A stretch of 64,000 bases of DNA, from contig JACEFZ010028312.1 in NCBI GenBank assembly GCA_014155875.1, positions 222,501-286,500 on the forward strand, in the 5' to 3' direction. This document shows positions 1 through 11,204 of this stretch, piece after piece; position 1 is the first letter of the stretch, and each line of letters starts with the position of its first letter. Both the position numbers and the translations under genes were made by a program. Source of the stretch: Cepaea nemoralis (Eukaryota; Mollusca; Gastropoda; Stylommatophora; Helicidae). The notes under the pieces are model-generated. The model saw only the letters and a program-made list of their open reading frames with translations, was not told the origin of the DNA and did no database searches.

Positions 1-17
1 TTGATTGATTGATTGAT

Positions 18-476
18 TTAGGAACCGACATCACATTATTCTGTGCATTCCCATAAGCGCTCCGTCCCCATCCTCAGCAGCCAGCGAAGGTTCCAACACC
101 AATAGTACCAGTAGCAATCTGATTATATGTCCGTCTCGCCTTTCCTCTGAGCGTCAAGCGTCGGCCAGATCCCATCGTCACTCCTCGCTGTTTCATTCTT
201 GCCAGACCATGGTGATCCATTTGCTCCTCCGAGGTGGACAAGTGCTCCCACAAAGCCGCAACCACGTCTGCCTTGTCATGCATCAATACTCCACCAAGTT
301 TTGCAGAGCCAGCCAATCTGTCCCCCTGTTCATTCCCCAGCACACCGGCATGCACCAGAGAAAAGATCCAGGCGATGCTTGCCACCCGTGACCTCCGAAG
401 CGAAGCAAGCCACTTTGCCCGAAGCTTGCCTGTCCACACCTTCCTCGGCATGCTTTCTGAGTCAGTTACAATCACG

Positions 477-521
<45 letters not shown>

Positions 522-1182
522 CGTGTGTGTGTGTGTGTGTCGCATTCTCCATCCAGTGGAAAGCTGCACTGACCGCCTCCACCTCCATTCTTAAGCTAGA
601 TGTTGTGGTATCATATGCCAGGCTCTCCTGCACCAAACCTCGACCATTAGCTTTTGCTAAGAACCCCCAGGAACTTCTCCTACATCTCAACACCGACCCA
701 TCTGTGCAGATAATAACATCACCCGAGCGAGCATTATCCTAAATTAGTTGCTGGATTTCCACTTCCGTGACCCCTGCTGGCCACTCCCTGCACTCCCGGC
801 TCAGTGTGATTATAACTCTGCACAAGTCTGACTGCTCCGCTGGCACTCTGACCCACTGCTCTCCACGCCTAATGTTCTCCAAGATGCACACCTGTCTGAT
901 AGTATCCTCAGCCTGAGCCATCCATGATTTCCCTCTTATCAGTCGCTGACCCTTAACTGCGTCCAGCACCTCATGCAGTGGGTGGTCTGTGTCTGCAGCT
1001 ACTCTGAGGTATGCCTTCGCCTGCATCACCTTGAGCCTACCAGCAACAGTCGGCAGACCAAGGATGTAACGCTTACATACTACTGGGGTGTCTCTAGTGC
1101 ATCCCAGAATGACCCACATAGCTTCGTTCTGTATGCGCTCTAATTTCACCACCTGACTCTTTGTCTGTTTTATAATTTGCAC
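18..1182 (-). mobile_element. Non-LTR retrotransposon remnant: RT C-terminus plus RNase H
   Basis: This is the 3' part of a LINE ORF2. From 1182 down to 742 the minus strand reads the region after the RT palm (motifs IQNEAMWVILGCTRDTP, then LPTVAGRLKVMQAKAYLRV). After a single in-frame TAG at 739-741 the same frame enters an RNase H domain. Catalytic-type residues are visible: TDGS near 700, the E of MEVEAVSAAFHW, TDSES near 465, and NEQGDRLAG. A (GT)n tract at 477-540 sits inside RNase H and shifts the frame, so the copy is dead. The 3' end runs into a (TTGA)n tail at 1-17. RNase H-bearing LINEs belong to the I/Jockey-type groups; I cannot assign the clade. Related fragments lie at 43003-43555 and 61850-62420. 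Confidence 0.85.
477..540. repeat. (GT)n microsatellite inside the LINE RNase H frame
   Basis: About 64 bp of almost pure GT. It separates two halves of the RNase H domain that are in different frames, so it expanded inside a formerly coding sequence. Confidence 0.95.
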
Positions 1183-1619
1183 TTAAGTTTGATCATCTGC
1201 ACATTAGTTTTGATTGTATTGCTAAGTTTAATAATAATTGGTGTGGCACAAAACTGTAGCTTGAAATACACCAGCGACACTATCTCACACATTGAAACTC
1301 CTGGCTAAAAAATTGCGAAAAATGGCATAAATTTCCATTTATTTCATGAATTATTTATGTAAAAGCAGCAAGGCAATTCGTTCATGTCACCTCGGGCTAT
1401 TCATTTGAAAGCTGGTATGGATTTGTTCTAACATGCCACTGCATTATAAATCTAGCCGTATAACTGCTCATAAATGTCTGCTTGGAAAATTAATGTAGTG
1501 GTTTCACCATGCCTTCCATATCTTCAAATGACCTGAACATGCTATAAATAATTTACTGCGCTCAGCTTTTCTAATGTTTACATTTATGTCAGGACAGCAT
1601 TAAGTCACGGTCTAATCTG
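1183..1619. other. No recognisable feature
   Basis: AT-rich sequence with no long open frame. I see no repeat shared with other parts of the window. Confidence 0.5.
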
Positions 1620-1880
1620 TAAGAGGCTGTGGTGGCATTGTGGTTAGTGCGCTTAACTGCCAACACAGTGGTCCGCGTTCAAGGGCACTATAGGCTGACC
1701 CGGCCTAATAGAAATGGGTACCAGAAAATTTCGGAAAGGGTTTACGAAGTAACAGCGACGAGGAAGGGAAGTGGCCACATCACCTCATATACCGTGACCT
1801 AGAATACGTGAAGCCTAACATATGATACATCAGCGGCCGTATCTGCTATGGGACTCTACCTTTACATGCATCATTTAGGC
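1620..1880 (+). mobile_element. tRNA-derived SINE-like element
   Basis: It begins with a tRNA-like head: box A-like TGGCATTGTGGTTAGTGCGC near 1630, then box B-like CGCGTTCAAGGGC near 1675. The body shares stretches with 46165-46365, such as the GGAAGGGAA..CCACATCACCTCAT block and the GCCTAACA block. No clear target duplication is visible. Confidence 0.5.
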
Positions 1881-1969
1881 AATCTGTATGATCTTCACTG
1901 TCGAGAGATCCTGGAGTTCGCCGACTTACACACGAGACGCATTCTGTATCTCAGAAACGAACCCATCTG

Positions 1970-2558
1970 GGAAATGGGTTGACAACAACCCATCTCAGTA
2001 CTGGGTTGACAACAGACTATCTGAGTACTGGGTTGACAACGACCCATCTGTGTACTCGGTTGACAACAGCCTATCTGAGTACTGCGTTGGCAACAACCCA
2101 TCTGAGTACTGGGTTGACAACAACCCATCTGAGTACTGGATTGACAACAGCCTATCTGAGCACTGTGTTGACAACAACCCATCTGAGTATTGGGTTGAGA
2201 ACAGCCTGTCTGAGTACTGGGTTGACAACAGCCTATCTGAGTACTGGATTGACAACAGCCTATTTTAGCACTGGGTTGACAACAACCCATCTGAGTACTA
2301 GGTTAACAACAGTCTATCTGACTACTCGATGACAACAACCCATCTGAGTACTAGGTTGACAACAGCCTATCTGAGTACTGGTTTGACAATGCCCCATCTG
2401 AGTACTGGGTTGACAACAACCCATCTGAGTACTGGGTTGACAACAGCCTATCTGAGTGCTTGGTTGACAACAACCCATCTGAGTACTGGGTTGACAACAA
2501 CCCATACGAGTACTGGGTTGACAACATCCTACCTGGATACTGGATTTGAGTCTGCTAC
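1970..2558. repeat. 27-bp minisatellite (about 22 copies)
   Basis: Units of the type GGGTTGACAACAACCCATCT followed by GAGTACT, with mild variation. Because 27 is a multiple of 3 and the unit lacks stops in several frames, it gives long repetitive reading frames on both strands (VDNNPSEYW-type units on plus). These are by-products of the repeat. Confidence 0.95.
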
Positions 2559-2584
2559 CAATGAAACACTGAAACACCTCCCGC

Positions 2585-2785
2585 CCATATTAGGCTGGGG
2601 TTAGGCTGGGATTAGACTAGGATTAGACCTACACTGGTCATGCTTAAAAAAGCCTAATCCCGACCTAATCCCAGCCTAATCCCAGCCTAACCCCAGCCTA
2701 ATCCAGGCCTAATCCCAGCCTAACCCCAGCCTAACCCCGTCCTAATCCAAGCCTAATCCAAGCCTAATCCAAGCCAGCCTACGTG
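2585..2785. repeat. Low-complexity CCTAATCCCAGC array with inverted start
   Basis: A degenerate 12-bp unit (CCTAATCCCAGC and CCTAACCCCAGC) runs from about 2650 to 2780. A short block of the reverse complement (GGCTGGGGTTAGGCTGGGAT) lies at 2592-2625, so the segment can fold back. Confidence 0.85.
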
Positions 2786-2972
2786 TGCTGTGTTGAATCC
2801 CCACCTGGTTACAGCCGATTATCTGTCCCCGGAGATGAAAAGCTGCAGTACCGGTCTTGTATACCCCGTTAGTTTCGGAGCTTGGAGAGGGGAAGGCGAG
2901 CTCTGCAATGCAGGTCCCGTGGAGACGGAACTTTGGTAGCCTGTATAACAACACCGTGTTCCCTATTATGTC

Positions 2973-3486
2973 GTGACTCGACGCTATAACGAGAAAAATT
3001 ATCGCCAAGTGATAGTGCAGAGGATGGCTCGCAGTAAGAATGCCGCAACGAGACACGCTAAGTGTGCAGCAGAGAAGAAGAAAGCAGAGGCGAAGAAGGC
3101 AAGTGGGACTGCTGATCTCAACCGAAGCAGATCCCAGCAGAAACGTACTTACACCAGAGATTTGAACAGCAGACATCAGCAACATACCAACACCGGAGAT
3201 CAGAACAGCAGTAGCCAGAAATAATGACCCAGAATTAGGAGGAGCCAGCCAAATCAACACCAAGCAGACGCAGCCAGGCAGCTCACTAAAGACACAGGAA
3301 GAGAACCCAACTGAGACCTCCGCAGACGTTATGCTTAAGCATATAAGCGATGGAAAGTCAAAGCTGTCGACTTTGCCAATAGACAAGATTACCAACCTGC
3401 TGGAATACGAACTGGGAAGACCCAGCGTCGTCCAGCTTCGCAAGTCGCCGGAGAGAGCAAGAATACTCATAAACAAGACCGTCTAA
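2973..3486 (+). pseudogene. Degraded coding segment of unknown function
   Basis: A lysine- and alanine-rich frame opens at 2973 (KCAAEKKKAEAKKASG) and stops at 3224. From about 3170 a second frame takes over and reads NIPTPEIRTAVARNNDPELG and later LPIDKITNLLEYELGRPSVV, ending at TAA 3484-3486. The second frame has coding-like composition and a TPEI motif repeated upstream across a TGA at 3166. The pattern fits one protein broken by a frameshift and a stop. I do not recognise the family; a retrotransposon ORF1 is possible but unproven. Confidence 0.35.
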
Positions 3487-3699
3487 ACAGTCGCACTAAC
3501 ACGAAAGATCGGCCAAGAGAGAACCGGCATCAAGCTACCATACGGCACATCTGTGGAAGCCACTCACCACCGCAGTATCAAAGGATTGGTGATCAAGCGA
3601 GTCAAAACCCATCTCACATCGAAGAAATCAGAGAGAAGATGCTGAAGGAGAACTCGACCATCTCGAACTTGGAAGGCTGTGGATTTATTTCCGAATTCC

Positions 3700-3788
3700 G
3701 CCATTCGGTTCACGGATAAAATTGTTTCGGAGCAGTCTGTGGGTCGTCGCTGGAACTACGTAGTTCATGCTCTGTACAAATTTTAGGG
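3700..3788 (+). repeat. Fragment of a short interspersed repeat also found at 53611-53787
   Basis: It shares blocks (TTCGGTTCACG, GGGTCGTCGCTGGA, GTTCATGCT) in the same order with the reverse complement of the 177-bp insert at 53611-53787. Confidence 0.55.
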
Positions 3789-4430
3789 TTAGGATTAGCT
3801 GCACTTATAATGTCATGAGCACAGTCAGACGAAGGTTCGGAGACTGAGCTCGTCACCTGCTAAGTGAAGGAAAGATTGGCCTACAAAATGTGATGGCTCT
3901 ATCAGTGACTATCATATGTTACCCATAGCAGTAAACTACTTCAGGGCCACTTATGTTTTTTAGGGTTCGGCGACTATCTGGGTAATGAACCAGAGTAATG
4001 AACCAGAGTAATGAATCAGAGCTGATCATGACTTTTACTTCAGCTGAAAAACCAGAGTCCTGAAAGCTGGCGGTGTGCCTGCCATCTGGCTGCAAGAGTT
4101 GGGACCGGAGGCAGAAGGCAAACTGGGTCACAGACAATGTGTTCCTGATGTTGCATGCGTTAACTAACTCTGGAATATGTCGCAGCTTTGGTTTGCATTG
4201 GTGTGCATTGGTGTCACGGTTAGACAAGAGCTTGAGCGTGGTCGGGCATGGGTTCTATACCAGCTCTCATAGTTCGCTACAGGAGAAAAAGCCTGACCAT
4301 CTATTCCCCGTGCACGCAGGCCATCAAATGTAAGGGTGATAACACTTCATGTACCCACAGCAAGGTCCTGCCACCCGACTCTGCGCTGTAAACGAACACA
4401 ACGCAGCCTCATTCGTCTTTTATTGGATAG
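3789..4430. other. No recognisable feature
   Basis: The short open frames here show no familiar motif. A small duplication (GTAATGAACCAGA) lies near 3985-4010. Confidence 0.45.
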
Positions 4431-4740
4431 AAGAAGAGGAGGAAGAGGAAGATGATGATGATAAAATGGAAGAGAAAGAAAAAAGAGCCTGCAGTACAGA
4501 TAGCTGATGGAAGCACCTGGCAGGAGGTTGAAAGGAGAGAGGGTTGGAAAAAGAAGAATGGATGGAAATTCAGAGACACGTAGAAAATAAAGGAAATAAA
4601 GAGAAGAATGAAGAGGTTGGGATAAAGGAATCCAGGAAAGGCAAATGTGGAATAAAAGGGAAGATGTAAGGAAAAAGAAGGACGCACGAAAGGAAGAAAG
4701 GTGAAGTTGAAGGAAGGAAAGGAGAAGAACCAATTTTGAC
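4430..4740. repeat. Polypurine (GA/GAA-rich) tract
   Basis: About 300 bp of strongly purine-rich plus strand. The minus strand is a pyrimidine run whose Ser/Leu/Phe-rich frames are composition artefacts. Confidence 0.8.
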
Positions 4741-5140
4741 CCAGACATTTCTAAAATGAAATAAATCTGTCTAGGTCACAATAAAATGAAATGAATAGTA
4801 TCAGGTCTGGAGATGGGCTCGTTAATTGCAATTTCATGAGAAACAAAAAACGCTAACTGTTGATGTTTACAAAGAGATTTCACTTGGAACAATGTTTAAC
4901 GATTATTGGACTTTGTAAACACAACCACATTAACGTAACTGGGTAAGTGGACGTTAAGGCGTCCCTTGGGAAATTAAAATGGGAGCAGCTCACGGTGAAT
5001 GTTTGTGACACCACAGGCATACTCCCATAAACGGCAGTAATGGCATCTGTCGTGGCCGGTAAAAATCAGATATATCAATGGCCATGGGAACCCTTAAAGT
5101 CGTTGAAATAGAAAGAAGTAAACTCGCAGGTATTGGTCAG
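4741..5140. other. No recognisable feature
   Basis: Unique-looking AT-rich sequence between the purine tract and the next minisatellite. Confidence 0.4.
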
Positions 5141-5144
5141 CAAC

Positions 5145-5395
5145 CCCCCTGTGTAGTGCGTTCACCTGGAACCCCCCCCCCCCCCTATGTAAAGCGTTCA
5201 CCTGGAAACCCCCCCCCCCCCCCCCCCCACTGTGTTGTGCGTTCACCTGGAACCCCCCTATGTAGTGCGTTCACCTGGAACCCCCCTGTGTAGTGCGTTC
5301 ACCTGGAACCCCCCTGTGTAGTGCGTTCACCTGGAACCCCCCTGTGTAGTGAGTTCACCTGGAACCCCCCTGTGTAGTGCATTCACCTGGGCGTG
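5145..5395. repeat. 28-29 bp minisatellite with poly-C cores
   Basis: About nine units of TGTGTAGTGCGTTCACCTGG followed by AACCCCCC. In the early units the C run expands to 10-20. Confidence 0.95.
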
Positions 5396-6085
5396 GTGCT
5401 ACGTATTACTGCGCGTTGCTGATGGGATGGCATTATAGATTCTAACCCTTGTCTTCATTATCAAGCAGCGTTGACTTGCACCTTGCCGTCTTAAAGACGA
5501 TTGTTTGTATAATGGAGTTATACCTCTCTACAGCACAAAGCCTGGGCTGAATTTAGAGACTATATGTTATCCATGCAGCATGATCCCTCTCTCGGCCTGC
5601 CGAGTTTACTTCAGAGGAAAGGTAACACTAATACGTCTGGAACAAGACAAGCTGCGGAAGCTGCCGGGTCGGCAAAGCAATACTCAAACTGTCCGCCGGT
5701 CGGAGCTTCCATCCTAGACCAGTTGCCGACCAAGGTTTTGGGCCTGGTCTGCTTTGCCATACTTAGTCATTATGTTGCATTTCCTCTCACTAGGGTAAGG
5801 CTTGCACCCTCCGAACTGCGCTCCTAGGCCCGAAGCCGTTGGCAGAATGTGGGGTGTCGGGTTTGGTGAGCGCCGCCCAACATTCGGCGCTAACAGAAAG
5901 CAGGTAGTACCGTCTACTTTCATACGGTAGCTCAGTCATATCTGACTAAGACCTGACTTTACAAGCAGCACTCGATTATATCTAATTCAGCTGAAAAGTA
6001 TCACACTAGTGAAAGGTTAGAGATCTAGAGGAATAAAAAGTGGTATGTTTACATTATATTAAGCTAAGATCGGTTGTGTATCCAC
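5396..6085. other. No recognisable gene
   Basis: Moderately GC-rich with short open frames on both strands. No family motif is visible. Confidence 0.4.
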
Positions 6086-6235
6086 CTTGTAGCGGTAGAG
6101 GGGCTTGCGTGTTTCAGTGACCCCAAGAGCTATGCCGACTGCAGCGCAACTACTAGTAGTGTCTCTCATGTCGGACAGGTCAAGGGAGAGGAACCAGACT
6201 AAGAGAGACACACACCTGCTGCTTTGTAGGTAGAC
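6086..6235 (+). repeat. Interspersed repeat fragment (shared with 28220-28325)
   Basis: The order of GGTAGAGGGGCTTG, AGTGACCCCAAGAGCTATGC, CGACTG and CATGTCGGACAGGT is repeated in diverged form at 28220-28325. The family is unknown. Confidence 0.55.
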
Positions 6236-6251
6236 TGGGGGAAGTCAAAGG

Positions 6252-7040
6252 GTCATCATCATCAAGTGTCGTGCCGACTGGCGTAGGCGTTCATGACTCT
6301 CCACAGATCTCTGTCTTTGGTTTTCTGGATCAACTCTGCCGTTGATATTCCTCCATGTCACTGTCGCAATCCATCCAGCATCATTTTTCGTGGTCTGCCT
6401 CTGCCTCTCTTCCCCTCAGTCTTTCCAGTTGTCACGATGTTCTCCATCGCCTCTCTTCTCATCACATTACCAAAAAAAGCAGTTTGTCTCTTTCTTAATG
6501 TTGTGTATAATGTTCTAGTTTCGCCAGCCTCTTTAAGGCATTCGTCGTTAGTTACTTTGGCAGTCCAAGGAATTCGCAACATTCGTCTAAGGAACTACAT
6601 CTCTGTTGCTTCCAGTCTCTTCCTAATTTGTTCATTTATATTCCAAAATTTACAGCCGTACAGCAAAACAGGTTCTATATAGCACCTCAGCACTTTCTTT
6701 CTTACATTCAATCATAGCGATTCATAGCATAAGATATTCTTCATTTTTTGAAATGCAGCATTTGCTTGCCCTATTCTGCTCTTGATCTCTGTTGTGCATC
6801 TTCAATCTGATGTTATAAATGTCCCTAGATATTTAAACCTATCCACTTGGTGAAGAATTTTCCCTTCTATCTCTATTTCACATTTGGGTGTCACCTGTTT
6901 CTTTGGTACCACCATTGTCGCTGTTTTCTTGATATTCAAGGAGAGTTACTACAAAGTACAATGTCCAACAATTGTTGTAGATCTGTTGCATTATCCGTTA
7001 TCAATACTGTGTCATCTGCATAGTCAAAGGCTAGGGAAAG
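6252..7040 (-). mobile_element. RTE/BovB-like LINE fragment (RT palm to 3' end)
   Basis: The minus strand shows the RT motif DYADDTVLITDN near 7020. At 6582-6358 it reads the conserved C-terminus (LRIPWTAKVTNDE, FFGNVMRREAMENIVTTGKT, GRGRPRKMMLDG). The element ends with a (GAT)n tail at 6252-6264. Frameshifts separate the blocks. The C-terminal FGH-MRR / GRGRPR-LDG layout matches the RTE/BovB group whose endonuclease is known as craniofacial development protein 2. Confidence 0.85.
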
Positions 7041-7290
7041 CAAAACTGAAAAAATGCATGATGAAGTCGGATGTACTAGTAAACAGGATTACGTTACAGT
7101 ACAACTCAACTCATTTGTTATAACGCATTGAAAGAAATAAGAACGGTGGTATCAATGATCCCCCGCCCCGAAGGGGTCCATCCCATGATACATATGGTTA
7201 TCTTCCTCTTTTCTATACAGCCATGGCACAGATGGGGGGTAGGGTGCGAGTTATTGACCAAACACTCCGGGCACTCAGCATACTTTTAAA

Positions 7291-7536
7291 TTTTTGTTGC
7301 GTGTCCCTTACGGGACGTTGTAGTCGACACCAGCATTTTTCAGCTGCTGTTGATGTACTAGGCAAGTGTTACGTTCAGTAGTTTGCCATTGCTTTCTGAA
7401 CGACCGTCTCCCATACCAGCACGTTATAACACAACGCGACACGGTCTGCTGCACAAATCGGTCGCAGCAGAGATTCGAACGCCTGGTACCCGGCTCACGA
7501 ACCGCTTTCGCAAGCCTTTAGCCACGGAGCCGGCTA
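7291..7536 (-). mobile_element. tRNA-headed SINE, main family, head type A
   Basis: Read on minus, it has a tRNA-like head (box A near 7525, box B at the GCGTTCGAATC near 7477). A body follows with AGAAAGCAATGGCAAACTAC, then the tail GTAAGGGACACGCAAC. The same element recurs at least ten times in this window. Confidence 0.85.
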
Positions 7537-7771
7537 CAGTCCCTTTAACAAATTGCCTTTATGAGGACAGAAATGATAGGGCATGCATCCACCAGGAGAC
7601 ACACCTCAATGTCCGTCACAGATTCAAAGTCAGATTATATCAGGCCACACGTTTCGAATGCGAAGGACGCAGGGGAGGAATTCTAATACTTACACGAAAT
7701 GTAATATCATGCAGCGAAGTATCTGTGAACTCTAACAACCAAATAGGAATTATTGTGGTTGATATAAGAGA

Positions 7772-8013
7772 AGTTAAGTTAGTTGCAAATCCCTTACAGG
7801 GCGTAGCAGTCAGGTCCAGCATTGTTTGGTTGTTTGTGATTCTTGGGCAAATTTAGGATCATTAGCTTGTCATAACTTTCTGAACGACCGGCACTCACAC
7901 CATTACATAGAAACCAACGCAAGGTGGTCGCTTCCAAATCGTCCGCAACTGTGTTTCGAACGCAGTATGCGGGCTTACGAATCGCATTCGTAACACCTCC
8001 GCCACAGAGCCGG
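7772..8013 (-). mobile_element. SINE (main family, head type A) inserted in the LINE endonuclease
   Basis: The 242-bp element is flanked by the perfect 9-bp duplication TATAAGAGA (7763-7771 and 8014-8022), so its borders are certain. The head is at 8013 and the tail (GGATTTGCAACTAACTTAAC on minus) at 7772. Confidence 0.92.
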
Positions 8014-8636
8014 TATAAGAGACTGGAAGTGAAAATCCGAATATACAAATATATAATCTATGCAGCCCGCAAAATAAAGATCGAACGCTTTCAAGCATGA
8101 ACACAGTTGACACAAACTGTATAATAGTCTTAGACTTTAATAGCCTCTCAGGAAGGTGGGGATATTCAGATACTGACAACAGAGGAGAGTAAGTGAAAAA
8201 CTGGGAAATAGACGCTAATTCCCATTTAATCAGCAAACTGGATGACAAACACAGCTAATGCTCTAGAAGATAGTGCAGTACTTGCACTCCAGATAGTGCA
8301 TTCTGCACAGACGACATCCACTACAAAACGTATCGCCGTGTGATAGATCAATTAGCACGCAGTAACCATAGACCCATAAATGTGGAGTGTGTTTACAGGA
8401 GCAGAAGCTGTTGCATAGCTAGAATTTCAAACTAGTTTTTATTTTTTTTTTTTCGCGACCTATTTGCTTTGCTAAATTTAATGCAACATGAAAATAATGG
8501 TGGAAAGTCTAAGCAAAGCAATACAGCAAGCAGTCACTGAGTCCATCTCAAGAGAGGCTAAAAGAAATTACAAACCATACCGACTTGAAGAACTGCAAAT
8601 TCTGGAGGACAACGTTTATGATGCTACGAAGACAGC

Positions 8637-8645
8637 AGAGAGAGA

Positions 8646-8738
<93 letters not shown>
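8637..8738. repeat. (AG)n microsatellite
   Basis: About 100 bp of nearly pure AG inside the LINE linker region. The Arg-Glu repeat frames here come from the repeat. Confidence 0.97.
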
Positions 8739-8741
<3 letters not shown>

Positions 8742-9303
8742 AAACAACTGAAGAGAATGTTTTGTTCAAAGTCTCAATAAAATACAAGTGAACATTAAAT
8801 TAAACAACAAGATATTATTGGAGACCAAAAAAAAAACACACAAAAAAACATAAAACCTGAACTTTGACAATGATTGAAAGAAACTATGAAAAGTAATGAA
8901 AGCCGTGATTAAAGGAGGACCCAATAACAAACAAATAAACATAAACAAGGAAATGTCACTCTTATGGGGAGGGGGTAGACTGCAAATGCCATGGTAGTGT
9001 ACTATGCTAGTGCAAACTACATTGATGTCACAGCAGAACAAGCAAACAAAAGCAATCAAAGACGAACAGACACGTCGTAATTATACTGATATAACAGAAG
9101 AATATATGGTGGCCAATTTTTAAATGGAAGAAATGAAACAACGAGTGCCCTAAAAACAAATTCGAAATTACAAGGAGAGGTTTGAATTTTAAGTGAAATA
9201 CTTACAGAGCTGGGTACTAAGACAAAACTGAAACTACTAGCAATCCTCAAGTACAGCTGGAAGAGAGGAATAGTCCCACTGGCATGGAAGGAAGCTATTC
9301 TTA

Positions 9304-9309
9304 TACCAG
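9304..9309. repeat. Target-site duplication, left copy (TACCAG)
   Basis: TACCAG directly precedes the palindromic element and recurs at 23506-23511, directly after its end. Confidence 0.9.
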
Positions 9310-9321
9310 AGTAGTTATATA

Positions 9322-9480
9322 TGATGCCTACTCCCCCCAAAATTGTGGTGCCGCGTGGTGCGCACCACGTGGTGCTCGTGGTGCTGGGACCACATGGTGC
9401 TGTGTGGTGTCTAGTGGTGGGAGTATGTGGTGCGGTGGTGCTGGGTGTATGTGGTGCCTGTGGAGTGTGTCTTTGGCTTG
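9322..9480. repeat. GTGGTG-rich subterminal block with small palindromes
   Basis: A dense array of GTGGTGC words with self-complementary pieces (GTGGTGCGCACCAC and CACCACGTGGTG). The mirror copy is at 23335-23493. Its position just inside the terminus would suit protein binding, but that is inference. Confidence 0.7.
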
Positions 9481-9897
9481 TTAAGCTCGTTGTTTTTGGC
9501 GGGTAAAATTTTTTTAAAAAAGAAAAAAGTCTGATCTAATGAGCTGGAGGCTCTTCATGTGTGTGCGCGTGTATCTGTGGCCAGGGTGGAGTGGAAGGAG
9601 CCGGCGTAAATAGTAAGCGCAAAGAAGGTGGTGTTGTCCCCCATGTAGTTGTCACCTGGCCGGTCAGCGCCCGAGTGACCACGAGTCCGGTCATGGGTCT
9701 AACGAGTAGCGGTGTATCTACTGGTGCTAACAACGGACAACCGACTGTGTCTTTAAAATGTCAAAACTTACAAAAACACACATAGTTGTACATGCACAAG
9801 GTGGGACAAAAAAATCAATACGCATCTTCATAACAACTAATCCAGGGTATTATCGTCGTCGTAATGAACTAGGTGGATTATTAATAATGCTTTATAT

Positions 9898-10003
9898 AAA
9901 CCGGGCGGGGTGGTCGGAGCCAGCGCGGGCGACGAACGCGGGGGCGACCACGACCGGGTGGTCGCGTGGGCGCGGGTTCGAACCCTCGAGCCGCTCCGGG
10001 TGT
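9898..10003 (+). other. GC-rich tRNA-like island with box B
   Basis: A sharply GC-rich block in AT-rich surroundings contains GCGGGTTCGAACCC, close to a Pol III box B. The T-stem pairs poorly and no convincing acceptor stem is present, so I do not call a tRNA gene. The mirror copy is at 22815-22920. Confidence 0.4.
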
Positions 10004-10261
10004 CGTATGAAAGTTGTAATAAGTAAAAATGTAAATAATTCGGATGTATGAGCTATAGTGGTTCGTAGTGGTTTATACATTATCATCATATAAATTACAC
10101 CGCTTCAAATGAAAACCTCAGCAAAGAAAAGATGGCCGCTAGTACGTGTTGTAGTGGTATGGCTTAGTGTTATTTGATGTTAAGGGGTGGGTGAGTGAAA
10201 GCGTATCTCTATAAATGCTTCCAAACAATATCAGCATACAGTGTCAGATCGTTAAAGAGAA

Positions 10262-10507
10262 ACCCTAAAGAAACATGTCAAGATGGCCGTCGATGTCCTC
10301 CGTAGGTGCCGGGTTCGAGTCCCAGTTGGGTGATCTAGTGGTAGAAGAAATATTGACTTAGTAACTTGTTACTTAGTTGTGATGGCGATAGCTGGTGGTA
10401 GTAACAGGCTATGTGTAGCAAAGGAGAGGTGGTATGCAGGGTGAGGAGTATGTATAGGGGGTACCCCAGACGAGATGACAGGTTCGAATCTCGGGTGCTG
10501 TGCTACA
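10262..10507 (+). other. Two further box B-like motifs (tRNA-like sequences)
   Basis: GCCGGGTTCGAGTCCCAG lies near 10308-10325 and ACAGGTTCGAATCTCGG near 10481-10497. The second is bracketed by GTAGCA near 10417 and TGCTAC near 10502, which could pair as an acceptor-like stem. Anticodon arms are not convincing. The mirror region is 22311-22556. Confidence 0.35.
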
Positions 10508-11162
10508 GGTAAGGGTAATAGGCGTCAGCGTGTGGGGTGTCTAGCTGGTCATACGGGTTATGATTAGAGACAGTCTGTCTCTCCGTGTCGCTGTGTCCAC
10601 AAGTCCAAGGGAAAAACAGGCATCCGACTTCACAGCTTAACTTAACATAACAAATTGGAGAACATAAGATACCCATACACGTCGCCAGCTGTTACAAAAT
10701 CAATAATAGCCAGATGTATATATGAATAATCCTGGGGGGATTATCGCCGTCGATAGAAAGGGATTGGGAAAGCAATAATACTCGTCATATCGTCAGGGAG
10801 GGGATTATAACATATGTCGTCTAAGCCCAAGGTATATCTCCTGTAATATAAGGTGGTCGGAAAACCAATATCACTAGGCCTCGATTCTTCTCATAATTGC
10901 GACTAGTGGCTTATAGATATAACCATTATTGCAGACGCAGCTGTGTGCAGACTAATCTACCAGGTCACGTGGTCTAGGCCATATCGACAAAAACGGGGTA
11001 TAAATGTTAAGGAATAGACGCTGTACGAAGCACTCTCTGCCAGCTCTCTGATCCTGATACATCAAGGGAAACTGACAGAACAACCTTTGCAGTCGGTGAG
11101 TATGATGTCTCGTTGGTAAACACTGCGCATGTGTGTGCATGTGTATGTCTGTATGTATATAG

Positions 11163-11163
<1 letters not shown>

Positions 11164-11202
<39 letters not shown>
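11164..11202. repeat. (GT)n microsatellite, left arm
   Basis: It is shorter than its mirror copy (CA)n at 21600-21652. This is one of the length differences that show the arms diverged after formation. Confidence 0.95.

Positions 11203-11204
<2 letters not shown>

Larger units (their letters stand above)
7545..9309 (+). mobile_element. Jockey-like LINE ORF2, 5' half (endonuclease, linker, start of RT)
   Basis: An APE-type endonuclease is readable in pieces: CIHQETHLNVRHRF near 7580, GRRGGILIL near 7665, then after a nested SINE LDFNSLSGRWGYSDTDNRGE near 8135 and a terminal SNHRPI near 8360. The linker (YKPYRLEELQILEDNV, 8570-8620) leads into a (GA)n tract. RT starts near 9200 and reads SWKRGIVPLAWKEAILIP up to 9306. 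Reading is cut at 9309 by the palindromic element and resumes in the same frame at 23512. Several stops show that the copy is old. Confidence 0.8.

Noticed and set aside
1888..2332. Long repetitive open frames on both strands (VDNNPSEYW-type)
   Set aside because: They arise from a 27-bp minisatellite whose length is a multiple of three. No start context or non-repetitive domain is present.
2742..3476. 244-aa minus-strand frame
   Set aside because: It lies opposite a plus-strand frame with better coding character and begins in the CCTAATCC repeat. No motif.
4347..4748. Leu/Phe/Ser-rich minus-strand frame, membrane-like
   Set aside because: Composition artefact of a polypurine tract.
10417..10507. 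Candidate tRNA gene with GTAGCA/TGCTAC ends
   Set aside because: The T arm has mismatches, and there is no convincing D arm or anticodon arm. Kept only as a box B-like motif.
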